In this document: positions 12,356 through 24,997 of the stretch, in pieces
Numbering within the stretch: the first letter of the stretch is position 1
Layout of the letters: each line of letters begins with the position of its first letter
Assembly (NCBI GenBank): GCA_905182995.1
Contig: CAJJDP010000060.1
Location: forward strand, 3,785-67,784
Direction: 5' to 3'
Source of the DNA: Paramecium octaurelia
Lineage: Eukaryota; Ciliophora; Oligohymenophorea; Peniculida; Parameciidae
Length of the DNA stretch: 64,000 nucleotides
Notes under the pieces: generated by a model
Database searches by the model: none
Told to the model about the DNA's origin: nothing
Seen by the model: only the letters and a program-made list of their open reading frames with translations
Position numbers and translations under genes: made by a program

Positions 12356-15028
12356 TCATATATTGTTGCATATCTATGGGTAGATTTCTTTGGAATTATT
12401 AGGTCTTTGTAATTTATTTGGATTAGCTTAATAAGTCCAAAATTATGCTGGTGATTTTTATGAAATGTCACCTATGCTTCCATCTACACAAAGTACTAAC
12501 CAAGTCAGATTAGGCTCATTTTTAAGATTACTAACTTAAGGTAATTAGTATCTAATAATGGGTCTTTCTTGTTCAGATGCATAGAGAGTTATGACAGGTT
12601 TGATTTCTTTAAAAATTGGATCATTATCTATAACTGATGTGTCAATAGAATGTCCTTGTTATTTTTTAATATTTAATTCTTTTAGTTTTGGGTCTATTGG
12701 GTCAAATGCAACAAAGAAAGTGTATTTTCTTTCGGCCAATTGATTGACATATATTGCTTGAGCATTTTCACTTCCATAGAATTTCAAACCTCCACAATTC
12801 TCATTGAAGAAACCAACTGTACATTCTGTGTATGAAGCACCTAGTAGCAGTTCAAATTTATTATGCTTTGGAGTTTCCAATACAACAGTAAACTAACCCT
12901 TTATTGTGGATCTAGGGATCATTGTCACTTCCAAGCTTTTGGTTTCTGGAGTGTTTTTTAATTTATTACAATATAAATAATACCCTTTTTTCTCAGCTCC
13001 AAAATAGTATTCCTTGACAACCATATTATATAAAACACTATCCTAATCTACAGTAACTAAAATAATTTTAAATAAATATTATACTCAATCTTGATGGGAT
13101 AGGTTTAACTTTTCCGCAATCGTCTTCGTTTTTATAGAAATATAAAATGACATCATTTAATTGTTAGCCAGTTTAAATATCCACTATATTGACCTAAAGA
13201 TTTGTAAATTTTAGATTATTAATGTATTCTTTCTGATTTTAGGAGAATTTCTTCTCTTCTTCATGTGTCCTATGTCTTTACCACAACAGCCTAGTATTTT
13301 TTGCTGTTTCAATTTCATAAATATCGATTTGAATCTTTTTTTCCCCTTCACTGCAAATTTGCACATGATTTTATAAGATGTTTTTAATTTCATCCTTATT
13401 ACCTTAAACTCCAAACATTCCATCTGTGTTTTCATTTGCTTAAGGATATAGAATATTCTTTATCATCAGCTTAGGAATGTATGATACATTGGGAGAATTA
13501 ACATATTCAGTGACCACAACTTGCATTTTTGGAGCCAAGATAGTAACTCTAGAGTTTCCTTTCAGATCGATATCTTTATTATTGTTTTATTATTTGAAAA
13601 CATTAATCAATGGTTCACATCCTGTTACATTCTCTATTCCTGTAGGATACACAAGAGGACTTTTATTCTCTTTGATTACCTTTTAGTTTTCAATAATTAT
13701 ATTATCCATTTAAGGAGGTAATGTTGGTACAGAAAACACTAACAAAAATGAGAAGATGAAAATTATTATCGCTAACAAAACAAATATCCAATCCAAAGTT
13801 CTATTAGGGATTTATTGTGTTTTCACACTTGTATCAACTTGCAATAAAGCCATTGACAAGGCAAATCCACTGATTACAAGTAATAAGATAGAGAAACCAG
13901 CTTTGAATAAATTTTATGAAATCGAATCAGAAAATGCATTACAACAAGATATGTTCAAGCATTTCTAAGTTGAATCGGTTTCCCATGAAATTGCTTAATT
14001 CTGAGGTTCACATTATATTTTTTCTAAATATTTTTTGCATTAGGCATTTTCTTATATCCAACTTTCATGAGTATTTCTCATTTATTAAGTGCATTCATTG
14101 ATATAAGTTGTTCTGACTTGTTCACTGAGTCTGATGACATGAAATGAACAAGCAGCAATCAAAAAGATTATGATAAGATTAGCATAACCTACTGTCTCAA
14201 AAAGATCATTCCTGTAAATAAATGTCAATAAAAAAGATATTAATGCTGTGATTATTGCTCCAACAGCTAAAATATAAAAGATTGTGAATGCGCGATTAGG
14301 TGGGATAGGAGAATAAGGAGTTGCCAAATCTGCTAATACTTAATTTGAATAAAGTAGTGCAAATGAAGCTATGATGATAGTTGTTAAAGAAAAGACATAG
14401 ATGCACACTCTCAACTAATTCTTCTATTGAATTGTGATATAACTAGTAAATGCTACATACATTAACATTAAACTAATTAAGATCACAATTGGAATTGCTA
14501 TGTATAATCCATAAGTATAATAACTCATGTATTATGTGGGAGTTGTTTAACTATCATAATGTCTTGCTAAATAAAAATCTTTTCCAATCCTATACCAAAA
14601 TACTATGAACACTAATAAAAAACAGTTAAATAAAATGTTTAAGAATGATCCCAAAAATACTACAATGGAGTATCTTTAATCCACATCCAAGACTTCATGT
14701 GTTTACTAATGATCATCTTATGTTCTTACTGTTGTTGTATTAAACCAATAAAAAATGATACCCTAAATTCAAATTAAAATATAATCTTACACATAAAATC
14801 AATGAGAATATTGCTGACATTAACAAAAGTATCATTATAGTGAAAGAATATTGATTGAAAAACACTAAGGAAATTATGATTAACGCTATTGCGAAAAGCA
14901 AAGTTAAAATTGTTAATCTGGTCGACAATTCTTAATTTAAAAATTGTATTAATACTTTGCTTAGCTAATAATTCTCTTTCAGACCACCCTTCGTTATATT
15001 TATGGCATTTTTAATTGATCAACTCCAT
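12356..15028 (-). CDS. large multi-pass membrane protein with Cys-containing extracellular loops
   Basis: Starts MELINQKCHKYNEGWSEREL at 15028; a 25-nt intron near 14940 joins the frame to the first helix (LTILTLLFAIALIIISLVFF). Helices follow in two tetraspanin-like blocks: three to four near residues 30-200, then FTIFYILAVGAIITALISFLL, LIIIFLIAACSFHVI, a loop of about 60 residues rich in Cys (including CLNISCCNA), a helix at FSILLLVISGFALSMALL and another at WIFVLLAIIIFIFSFLLVF. The last 450 residues are a beta-rich ectodomain with repeated strand patterns and scattered Cys, divided by an intron of about 29 nt near 13047-13075. A surface or vacuolar protein is likely. Tetraspanin kinship is only suggested by the 4-helix and CC pattern. 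Confidence 0.7.
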
Positions 15029-15126
15029 ATTAACTGTAAATTTTATATTATTATTTATATCAAATATTTGCTACTAATTCTTTTATTTATATTAAAATAA
15101 AATATGAATATAAAATTGATATTCTT

Positions 15127-17553
15127 TCATACTTACCCTAATTATCCCTTCTCTACTCTCTCTTTAATCTTTTTTGGATCTGGAGGCATTAAACTGAATT
15201 TGGCCACTACACTTTTAGAAATTCTTCTGAATTCTTTATAAGTATCTTCATTTCCATGATGCAATTCAAAATTCTCCCAAGTTTTCCATAACCCAAAATC
15301 ATCAAATCTTGGATCACTGAATTAAGAAATATGTATATAGACTGCCCTTGCTCTATCTATTTCTCCAAATTTTCTCTCCAATTAAGCTAATCTTAATCCC
15401 ATTTGAATTAATTCTGCTTCTTATAAATTTTCAATTGCGCTCTCAAATACTGGTCTGGTTTTCGTTATACCCAAATATAGTGCTACTTTGGCTATATAAA
15501 TATTATAACTAAATAAATGATATAACTTACGCTTCCATTTTATCCTGGTATTCAACATTAAATACCATTCTATCATAGATTTCAATAGCATGATTTAATA
15601 ATCCAAATTGTTCCTCGAATTCTCCATACATTAAATAAAATATTCGATTTTTCTATTATCATAATAAATATTACATCTTTTGGCACTTATTCGATTACAG
15701 TTTCAAAGAGGTTTCTAGTTCTTTCTATTTTTTGACCCCTATACCTTTAAATAAATTTAGTAATGTAAACAATCCATAAATCATACAAAGCTGGCCAATC
15801 GAATAATTAGACTCCAGCCTCAAAAACCTTAAAAGATTCCTCATAGAATGCATTATCTTCCAAAAGTTGAGCATAATTAATGATAATAAACGGAGTCACA
15901 ACTTTTAATTCAACCATGCGTTTATAAGCTGCACGTAAGGATTTAAAATTTCCAAAGTTTCTCTCTAAATCTAGATAGAGTTACCATAATTGTAAAGAGT
16001 AAGGAACCATTTCTGATGGAGTCATTTTATCTAATTTCTTGACATACTTTTTAAATAACCCTTACTTAATTACAGTAAGAGAATCATTAACAAATCCATC
16101 TAAAAGTAATGTTTCAACCCATAATGACCATAGATTGACATGTTCTTCAATGTTTTTGAATTCTATTTTTGATCCCTTATGAAAGATTTAATTGCAAGTT
16201 TTCCAATCACCCTTATCTCTATAATATTTAGCATAAGCTATCCAAATATCACTCAACTTTCCATTATCTGCTAGATTAGGCTCCACAATTTCAAGTGCTT
16301 CAGTGAAGGTTTTCAAAGCCATTCTTTCATCTCCTTTGACCAATTCAATTCTTTTTAGCCATTCCTCAACGTTATATTTGTTTTATCTCAATATACATGA
16401 ATTTAATAGTATGGGTCTTCTCTCCAAAAGTTCATCCAATCTGTCCATTTTTAATAATAACTCATCTTCTATTTACACCTCATCATCTTGTGATGACTTT
16501 ATTTTTAGTAATTAATCCAATTTAGTCGATAAAATTGTATCATCAATGTCATCTTGATTTTCATCATTCTCATCAAAATCTTCCAGCATTTAGATAATTG
16601 TTTCTTCATATTTGACATATGCATTAAACACCAAACTAAAATCTTTTACTGTTAACACATTATTAACTGCATCTTCAAATGTATCTCTGGCTTATTCAAA
16701 TTAACCTGTTTTTATGTAATAATCAGCTAATTTTATCCATAATTAACCAATCTCATCTGAATATTTCTTAATTCCAAATTTCATTATTGATGCTGCATCT
16801 ATTGGTAAATCATTAGGATGTCTAGCTATTATTTCACATAAATATTTCATAAAGTCATATTTGGTTTTTCCACTTGCAGAATTAAATTGATCATCATTTA
16901 AGATGTCTACTAAAATTGAGCATGCCTTTCCCCATAATTGCTTTGATACTAAGTAATCTAAATATTCTTCTTTATAATCTGGATTTATCTTAATGTACCT
17001 ATTATATATAGAAATTGCAGTTGTTATTGAATCTGTTTTCGATATCTGAAAATTTAATTATAATTCATACCCATTAACAATAAGCTTTCCAAATTCTATG
17101 ATGTTGAGTGACTGGTAATGATTAAAGGGCTCTATCATACACATTTCTAGTGTGTGTATATTTCTACAATGATGCACTATATTCAGCATACATCAACCAG
17201 ATATTAGGCATTTTGTGCATATACACTAGTGCTTTTTCAAAATAGGTCATCATTTCCTCAAATTTATTTGATAAGAATGTGCTTCTACCTCCCAAATCTT
17301 CTAGTTATTCCTTCAAATAATTGAACCATAATTTATAACAATTTGGAATGTATTTAAAAGCCCTTTCATACAAATCTATTCTAGTTGCATATGGTTTATC
17401 TCGATGCGCCTATAATACAATCCACCATGCCCTCAAAGTATATCTTGAATATTATTCTTATTGGGTATCAGGAGCAGCAAAAACGACTTCGAATTTTGAA
17501 CTACCCTTGACTTCCAACTATTCCAATTTATAGTGAAGCAATTATGCATTCAT
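15127..17553 (-). CDS. SYF1: pre-mRNA-splicing factor SYF1 / XAB2
   Basis: 785 residues built entirely of HAT (half-a-TPR) repeats, e.g. RAWWIVLQAHRDKPYATRID, IWLMYAEYSASLQKYTHTR and LWIVYITKFIQRYRGQKIER, ending with the diagnostic DPRFDDFGLWKTWENFELHH then GNEDTYKEFRRI. SYF1/XAB2 is a NineTeen-complex/Isy1-complex scaffold that holds the catalytic spliceosome and, in animals, links to transcription-coupled repair; it acts in the nucleus. Three introns (17046-17070, 15653-15674, 15509-15530) give an exact codon count. An acidic insert (LEDFDENDENQDDIDD) sits in the first half. The start at 17553 follows the TRAPPC2L stop by 45 bp. Confidence 0.93.
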
Positions 17554-17598
17554 TAATTTTTATAAAAATTCAATTATTTTAATAAATATTACTTTCTC

Positions 17599-17997
17599 TC
17601 ACTCATCATTATAATTATAAGCATTAACACAATCATCAATTTTTTTCAATAGGTCTTAGAGATTCTTTTCTTCGAAAAAAGGATTCAAAATATATGATTT
17701 ATACAAATCATAGATCTATTTCAACAGATCCTTAGGTCTCTTTTCCTCCTTTGTACAAATCATTATTATCTTGTTCTCAGTCATGCTCATGAATCCAAAT
17801 ATTTTCAATTCATTCATAATTCCAATTTAACCCATATAACCATTATTAGGTGAAATTTGATAAGCAAGATCAATCAAATCGCATTATGTGTTGATAGTCA
17901 ATTCTATATAGGCTTCATCAAAGTTTTCATAATTCCTACAAATTATAGGAACATTTTTTGAATCAAGCAAACATATATATTTTATTGTATTTTTCAT
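17599..17997 (-). CDS. TRAPPC2L: TRAPP complex subunit 2-like (TRAPPC2L / Tca17)
   Basis: 132 residues, intronless. The sedlin-fold family pattern is visible: an N-terminal strand ICLLDSKNVPIICRNY, a central LKIFGFMSMTENKIIMIC, and the C-terminal amphipathic helix KDLLKQIYDLYKSYILNPFF. Length matches the family (about 135-140). It should be a small longin-like subunit of the TRAPP tethering complex and Rab GEF acting at Golgi membranes. It is transcribed in the same direction as SYF1, 45 bp upstream of it, but with no evident functional link. TRAPPC2 itself is the alternative; the K-I-F-G-F...T-x-x-K-I-I pattern favours TRAPPC2L. Confidence 0.8.
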
Positions 17998-18204
17998 TGT
18001 ATAATTATTATATAATTAATGATTTATTACTCAAACAAATAATTATATTATAGAAAATTTGAAACAGTGGATAAATTAGAATATGATAAGTTTTCCATTT
18101 TAATACATTCAGAAAATGATAACCCCGTTCATTTGGCAAAATTTGTTTTTTTTAAATTTGATTTAGTTCAGATAGATTTTATATAATAAAATTATTAACT
18201 AAAA

Positions 18205-19187
18205 ATGTCGAGCAATTCTGATTCTCAAGTTCAGTTTAATAGCGAAGATTCAGAGATCAAGCCTGAAAGTTTATCTTCCATAAGCAAAAAATCAAAAAAA
18301 ATTAAGAACAAGGTACAAAAGCAAACTAATTGGAATCCTGGAAGACCAGGGAAACCCTCGATTTCCTAATTACCTATTGATCAATTTCAAGTTATAAAGA
18401 GTAGTATGAAAAACATATGGTTTTGTACTGATATTTCTATGAGATGTTTGATATACCTTTGCAAAAAAGGGAACATGATCCTTAAAGTAAAAACAGGAAA
18501 ACCAGCAGAAACGGTTAAAAAGGATTTTCTAGATCTTTTTGGAAAGACTCATCTCAAACCCTATAAAAAATTTAAGAAGGAATTCAAGAAAAAACTTAAG
18601 GTATCGTTATCATATTCAACAAAGGAAAAAAATGCTGCCATATTGAAGCACTTAGGGTATTCAGAATAAACAACCTATCTATTCCTATCTAATAATGATG
18701 GAGATCAAATAGACCTAAAGTTGGAGTGTGTTACAAATGAGACAAAATAAGGCCTCTTGTCACTCATAAGATATTTATCTCCGTAATTCACCTATACATA
18801 TAAAGTAATTGTTGAATGCTTCTATTCCCTCTTAGCCATGAGCTAAGAAGAAGATAATTAATTCACTATCAATAATATTGTTGAGGCTATTGTTGAAAAA
18901 TTAAAGTCTGACAAAAAAAATCATAAGATGATCTTTGATATGCAATTGATATAAGAACTTTTATTGGGGGATTATGTACTTATGAATGAAATTGTAATAA
19001 AGTTTTTATATGTTAGGAAAATGAACCTGAATAAGCTGTTTTACATCTGAGATCAAATGAAGGTGTTAACCTTCCCAATTTTGCTGCTAACTCCTATAAA
19101 GATTAAGTAGAGTCTATTGAATAATATTCAAATTGGATCAATACCTTTATTCGGGAATTTGTTGAGATTTTAAAATAATATTAATGA
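18205..19187 (+). CDS. hypothetical protein, charged N-terminus
   Basis: 319 residues with one 23-nt intron at 18994-19016, without which the frame ends early. The N-terminal 60 residues are Ser/Lys-rich and probably disordered (MSSNSDSQVQFNSEDSEIK). A folded region follows (WFCTDISMRCLIYLCKKGNM), then a basic block FKKEFKKKLKVSLSYSTKEK, and the C-terminus is helical. It ends 33 bp before the next gene. No family recognised. The paired WFC/LIYLCKK text does not match a zinc site. Confidence 0.7.
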
Positions 19188-19220
19188 ATTATAATACAAA
19201 TTAATAGTTCATAAAAATAA

Positions 19221-21894
19221 ATGATGAAAAATTAACTGCTCCATCAATCCGTTAGCATAATCATCCAACTTCATCAAGAATTGAAAGCAAATTCAACCAT
19301 CTCATCTTAACTTGCCTAATCGCTTATTGATACATCATAATAAATTGAAAGAGTTCAAAAATAAGAATAATAATAATTCAAATATGTGGATTACTCTAAA
19401 GATGAAAGTGTTTAAAAAACTATTAAAAATAAAAGGACTTCCAGTTAAATTGTTGTGAAAGTCTAGTCTCCCTAATGCAAAGAGATATTTTCAAGAGATT
19501 GTCTATAAGAGGTATTCATTATTGTTAATTAGTTAATATTACCATACCTGAACTTAAAAGATCTAATATCTTTCAGAGGTGTGAACTCAGTAATCTAAGA
19601 ATCAATAAAGCAATATGTCAAATAATATTTAGTAAAAGAGGAAAAGTCATTGGCCCATCATCTCTTCTCTTCTTATTACCTCGCATCGTTAAAGGATTAT
19701 TTATATTCATTCCTGCCCAGAGCTAAATGGTTCGAGTTTGATCATATTTAAGCAAAGAAGAATATCTCAAAGTATTATAGAGATTTTGAAGTCTTAAGGA
19801 AGGTTCGCTCAATACCCCAATAATACGAATATATATTTGATGTGCTATTGCTTATCTTCTAAGGATAAAGAAAAGTTAATATTTCAAGTTTTGAGCAGTT
19901 TAAAAAATTAAATCTCAAATAAGGTTTAAAATATGAGAACATCATTCAAAATGTTGATTAGTTTAGTCGAATCGATGAAAAAATAGCAAAGAAATTCTCA
20001 ACTGAATTACATAACACAATACTTCTATGTTAATCATTAATCTCATTATATTACTTAGAAAATATCTTTACCATTGGAAGCGCTGCTTAAAGTGAACAAC
20101 ATTAGTTTAATTAGATTTCATATTATTACAAATATCATTCAGATTTAATTAACTTTTGGAAAAGAGTAATTCATTAAGACTAAAAATTTCAACTATTCCT
20201 TAATTTTTCTACAAACAAAGTAAATTTAGAATCATAAAGTTTATCAGATAGTAAATGTTATATGGATAGAATAAATATTTTGATACTTTGTTTGAGTTAT
20301 TGTGATGATTATGCATTATTACAATTTCGATTAATCAATAAATAGTTTAAGGCGGAATGCGAACTTTAATTAGAGGATAGGCTAGTTTTCAGCATTTAAG
20401 CTTTTGAATTTGCCAAACTTTATTAGAATAGATAATTTTAGAGAGAAAAATATCTTTAAAATGAATTGGGATTCTTTAATCCTTTATTTGATATGGCCTA
20501 TACATTTTTAATTGATAAACATTAAGAACTAGTTCAATTTAACAATTTTGAATATATAAAGTAATGTGATGATGAATTCACCTTCTATATCAATACTGCC
20601 TACACATAATTACATAATTTAAATACTCTTAGGAGCGTTTTAGCATAAAAACAATTAATAAGAATCACGAAAGCCCATCTAAATCCTTTTAGTAAAAAAA
20701 AATAATAAATTTAATTGGCAGCTCATGCATTATAAAACCTAAGCACACTTGTGCAAAATAATCCAAAAATTTCTTATAATTTCCAAATCCTTTATCCTCT
20801 CTACTTGTACTTGAAACTATTTATTATCATTTAACATACAATATTACCAACTTAATTTGATTCTAATGAAACAGTTGTGTATTTATACAATGAGTGTATT
20901 AAATACTTAAATATTCTTTTTAAATTGGGTAAGCTATCAACATTAAATATGAGAAACATAATAAACCAATCTTTAGAGTATTTTGATTAAAATTAAAAAT
21001 CAGAAATAGCTTAAAGGTTGAATTAATAATTTTTTGAAGTTTACTCAAATTTTAAGGGTAGTCTTGATTCAAGAGAAAAGACTCTAGAAATATTAACTGA
21101 AATAACAGCCATTTTTGAGAGTATGAACATATATTAAATTGAGAAAATACCAGAATACGACTTCTTATAATTTGATACCATCTTTACTACAAAAATTTTA
21201 AATTACTTAACTTATTCTGATTTAATCAACTTTGCTTGCACCTCTTCACAATCGAAGAAACTCTATATTACTCATCTATAATTAAGAATAGAAAATGAAG
21301 CAAATATCATAAGAGCTTTTGAAAAATAAAATAAACCAACCCTTTAAAGTATATAAAAATTGAGACCAAAACTTGGGTTACAAAAGGATAAAGCTGTCTA
21401 ATTAGTTCAATAATTTACAATTAGTGACTTTAGTGAATTGAAAGCATTTAATCATCCAACATAAGCCTTTGAAATTTTTTGTAAGCCTTTTTTAATGTTA
21501 TTTGACATTCCTTAAAAAAGCAATGCAAATTACTGGGCAACACTAAAATCTTTTCTACTTTAGTAAAATTCATGGTCACAAATTTCAGAATTTCCCCCTG
21601 AAACGTTATCAAGACAAAAAGTGAATTAAATTAAATAAATTCTAAAAAGCCCAAAGTTTGATTTAGTAGTTTTAGCAAAGCTTAGTTCACCTTTATTAAA
21701 ATTTGTCAATTGGCTTTAAGGTAAACGAATTGTAATAATTAGGCATTTTAATATTACATAGTTATTTGAGATAATATTGTTTGGGAGAGAAAGAAGAAAA
21801 TCTTTCAGAAGAATAATAATCACTATTTACAGTCTTAGATATTAAATAATGCATTTTATATAAAGCAATAAGATATATCAACTAAAATAAATGA
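19221..21894 (+). CDS. protein with two F-box-like motifs and a C-terminal dynein-stalk-like region
   Basis: 876 residues, introns at 19512-19532 (21 nt) and 21721-21742 (22 nt). After a polar Gln-rich N-terminus, residues about 98-125 read LILPYLNLKDLISFRGVNSV, an F-box-like helix pattern. A second one, FTTKILNYLTYSDLINFACT, lies near residue 645. The last 180 residues (ISDFSELKAFNHP, then FCKPFLMLFDIP, YWATLKSFLL, ILKSPKFDLVVLAKLSSPLL, KFVNWLQGILILHSYL) follow the order of the dynein heavy chain microtubule-binding stalk: ...LK...P...V...YW...K..L...F.D...V..AS...L..W. No AAA+ ring is present. It may be an SCF adaptor targeted to microtubules; that is inference from motif order. The 3' part occurs again at 22653-23233. 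Confidence 0.7.
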
Positions 21895-22651
21895 TTAAAT
21901 AATTTTATGTTATTATCATATATTTAAACTAACAAATATTGTTTACTAAATCTTGACATATAATCAATATTTAGTGGTAATTTTCTGGGTCTTTAATCAA
22001 AATTATAATCGAAATAGAATATATATTTTAGTTTAATACATATTTATGGAGTTAGAGTATAATCTTAATTTTTTAAGTTTATTCTTGCCTTAAAGATAAA
22101 TTAGAGATAATTAATAATGCATAATTAACGAATAAAATTTATGAATTGCTGCATATTTTTAGATCTATTTTTTTATTAACCTGTATTATTCTAAAATTTA
22201 AAGAAAAACATTTTTAAAATTCTATATTTTAAAAATAAATTCTTGAAATGCCTGTCTCAGCTATAATAATTTTAAAGATCTTAAATTATTAATAAAAGTA
22301 TTATATTCAATTGCATAATTATTTCATATAGTTTTCCCACTCTGTATTTGGCACTCCCTTTTTTATTATGTCATCATACAATGAGCTTATCATCATTGAA
22401 TGTAATTTATTGTTTTCAGGCACTTAGCTTTTAATTTTGATTACTAAATCATAGAATTCTCTTTTCGAAGTATTATTCTAAGATTATTCTTAGACTAGAG
22501 ATTTTAGATAACAAGCTTTTACTAATTTCTTAACTTCTGGATCTTCAAATTATTTGGAAATTTATCTTAGTAATTTAAATGTTTCCATATTTTCAGAACT
22601 ATTCAATATTTCTTAAGCATAATGAGTTATTCTCTAATACTGGTCATTTTA
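21314..22651. repeat. direct repeat, copy 1 (probable unmerged contig overlap)
   Basis: 1338 bp that recurs at 22653-23990 with no difference that I could find by eye, and is separated from it by a single N at 22652. It holds the 3' end of the F-box/stalk gene, the intergenic region and the 3' 345 bp of the coiled-coil gene. The break inside both genes and the lone N point to an assembly join rather than a biological tandem duplication. Confidence 0.9.
22307..22651 (-). pseudogene. 3' fragment of the coiled-coil gene (copy 1, artefactual)
   Basis: Same sequence as the 3' end of the intact gene at 23646-24653, cut off at the N. It lacks a start and should not be counted as a second gene. Confidence 0.85.
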
Positions 22652-22652
22652 N
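22652..22652. other. single N, contig junction
   Basis: One undetermined base flanked on the right by sequence already seen 1339 bp upstream. It marks a scaffold join. Confidence 0.9.
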
Positions 22653-23233
22653 AGCTTTTGAAAAATAAAATAAACCAACCCTTTAAAGTATATAAAAATT
22701 GAGACCAAAACTTGGGTTACAAAAGGATAAAGCTGTCTAATTAGTTCAATAATTTACAATTAGTGACTTTAGTGAATTGAAAGCATTTAATCATCCAACA
22801 TAAGCCTTTGAAATTTTTTGTAAGCCTTTTTTAATGTTATTTGACATTCCTTAAAAAAGCAATGCAAATTACTGGGCAACACTAAAATCTTTTCTACTTT
22901 AGTAAAATTCATGGTCACAAATTTCAGAATTTCCCCCTGAAACGTTATCAAGACAAAAAGTGAATTAAATTAAATAAATTCTAAAAAGCCCAAAGTTTGA
23001 TTTAGTAGTTTTAGCAAAGCTTAGTTCACCTTTATTAAAATTTGTCAATTGGCTTTAAGGTAAACGAATTGTAATAATTAGGCATTTTAATATTACATAG
23101 TTATTTGAGATAATATTGTTTGGGAGAGAAAGAAGAAAATCTTTCAGAAGAATAATAATCACTATTTACAGTCTTAGATATTAAATAATGCATTTTATAT
23201 AAAGCAATAAGATATATCAACTAAAATAAATGA
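22653..23233 (+). pseudogene. 3' fragment of the F-box/dynein-stalk-like gene (copy 2, artefactual)
   Basis: Repeats the last 581 bp of the gene ending at 21894, including its final 22-nt intron and TGA. It has no start and abuts the N at 22652. Confidence 0.85.
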
Positions 23234-23990
23234 TTAAATAATTTTATGTTATTATCATATATTTAAACTAACAAATATTGTTTACTAAATCTTGACATAT
23301 AATCAATATTTAGTGGTAATTTTCTGGGTCTTTAATCAAAATTATAATCGAAATAGAATATATATTTTAGTTTAATACATATTTATGGAGTTAGAGTATA
23401 ATCTTAATTTTTTAAGTTTATTCTTGCCTTAAAGATAAATTAGAGATAATTAATAATGCATAATTAACGAATAAAATTTATGAATTGCTGCATATTTTTA
23501 GATCTATTTTTTTATTAACCTGTATTATTCTAAAATTTAAAGAAAAACATTTTTAAAATTCTATATTTTAAAAATAAATTCTTGAAATGCCTGTCTCAGC
23601 TATAATAATTTTAAAGATCTTAAATTATTAATAAAAGTATTATATTCAATTGCATAATTATTTCATATAGTTTTCCCACTCTGTATTTGGCACTCCCTTT
23701 TTTATTATGTCATCATACAATGAGCTTATCATCATTGAATGTAATTTATTGTTTTCAGGCACTTAGCTTTTAATTTTGATTACTAAATCATAGAATTCTC
23801 TTTTCGAAGTATTATTCTAAGATTATTCTTAGACTAGAGATTTTAGATAACAAGCTTTTACTAATTTCTTAACTTCTGGATCTTCAAATTATTTGGAAAT
23901 TTATCTTAGTAATTTAAATGTTTCCATATTTTCAGAACTATTCAATATTTCTTAAGCATAATGAGTTATTCTCTAATACTGGTCATTTTA
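22653..23990. repeat. direct repeat, copy 2
   Basis: Second copy of 21314-22651 at offset 1339. Here the coiled-coil gene is intact while the F-box/stalk gene is only a tail, the mirror of copy 1, as expected when two contigs overlap by 1.34 kb. Confidence 0.9.
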
Positions 23991-24653
23991 AGATAATTGT
24001 TAAATCAAATTGGAGATCTTATTGTTTAAAGCACTTAATGTTTTATTATTAGCTATAGTGCTTTCATCTGATTCGCAAGAGTTATTGCTTAGTTGTTATT
24101 ATTGTTATAATTATTATGATGGAAATAATCGTTATTTTTGATAGCAATCATAAGAATGACCTTAGAAAGTATTCGCTCTTATGGGACCCCTTTATAATTT
24201 TTCTGACATTGTTTTTGAATATTATATGTCTCTCTTTTCATTCGATTTAAAACTCATTTTCTCCAAAAATTCTCCTACCAATTTAATTATCATCTGAACT
24301 TCATTTGATATAGATTCAACTTCATCAACAATTTATAATAATTCTTAATATTCTTCATTGATTATTTGTAAATCATTTTTAATGACTTTCTTTATGGAAT
24401 TATCTTTGCTAGTTAGCATTTTAGAATAATTTTCTAATGAGTTGATCACTTTTTTTTTCAGTTATCTGGCATGTTTTACAACATCCTCATCATTGTCTTT
24501 TTCTCTGATCGCTTCTTATGATTACAAAATCATTAACTATTAATGAATAAGTTCATCATCGAGATGATCCTCCTTTAAAGGTATTGCTGAAATATCAAGT
24601 AACATAGTCTTTTCATTAGACTGAATTCCTGAGATGTCCAAAAACCCTTACAT
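23646..24653 (-). CDS. coiled-coil protein, unknown
   Basis: 335 residues, intronless. Heptad-like helices run from about residue 30 to 150 (LKKKVINSLENYSKM, IKNDLQIINEEYQELLQIVD). A poly-Gln patch at about 185-195 (SQQLQQQQQLS, all from TAA/TAG/CAA codons) follows, then a second helical half ending GVPNTEWENYMKQLCN. Probably a structural cortical or ciliary protein, but nothing diagnostic. The start MQGFLDISG at 24653 is the first in-frame ATG after an AT-rich leader. Confidence 0.75.
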
Positions 24654-24997
24654 ATGTAAAATATCGATGAGATTAAAAAGAATAATTTATTATATTATTT
24701 TATTGTAATAAAACGGAATATTGATTCCCAAATAAACTTGTAAAGACTTAGTTAATCTTATGATTTCAATAACCTTAATTAATTTAAAAATGAAAGGCAA
24801 CCATTTAAACAATATTTCTCTTGAAGATCATATTTTCCTTAAATTTCATGAAATTCTCATGGAGGAGGAAATCAATTGAATTCAAACAAATCTTGATCAT
24901 TTGCCATTTAAAATGATAGCACTGATATTTAATTATTTTGTCTGACTATTTATAATATTTGCTTGATTTTATATTATAGTTAATTATAATATAAATA

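Noticed and set aside
13477-13721. Overlapping plus-strand ORFs inside the 12.4-15.0 kb membrane gene
   Set aside because: They are antisense shadows. The minus-strand frame is continuous and spliced to exact codon length nearby, while these lack introns and motifs.
24790-24879. 29-residue plus-strand ORF (MKGNHLNNISLEDH...)
   Set aside because: Reads well but is too short, without intron or homologue. Expected by chance with one stop codon.
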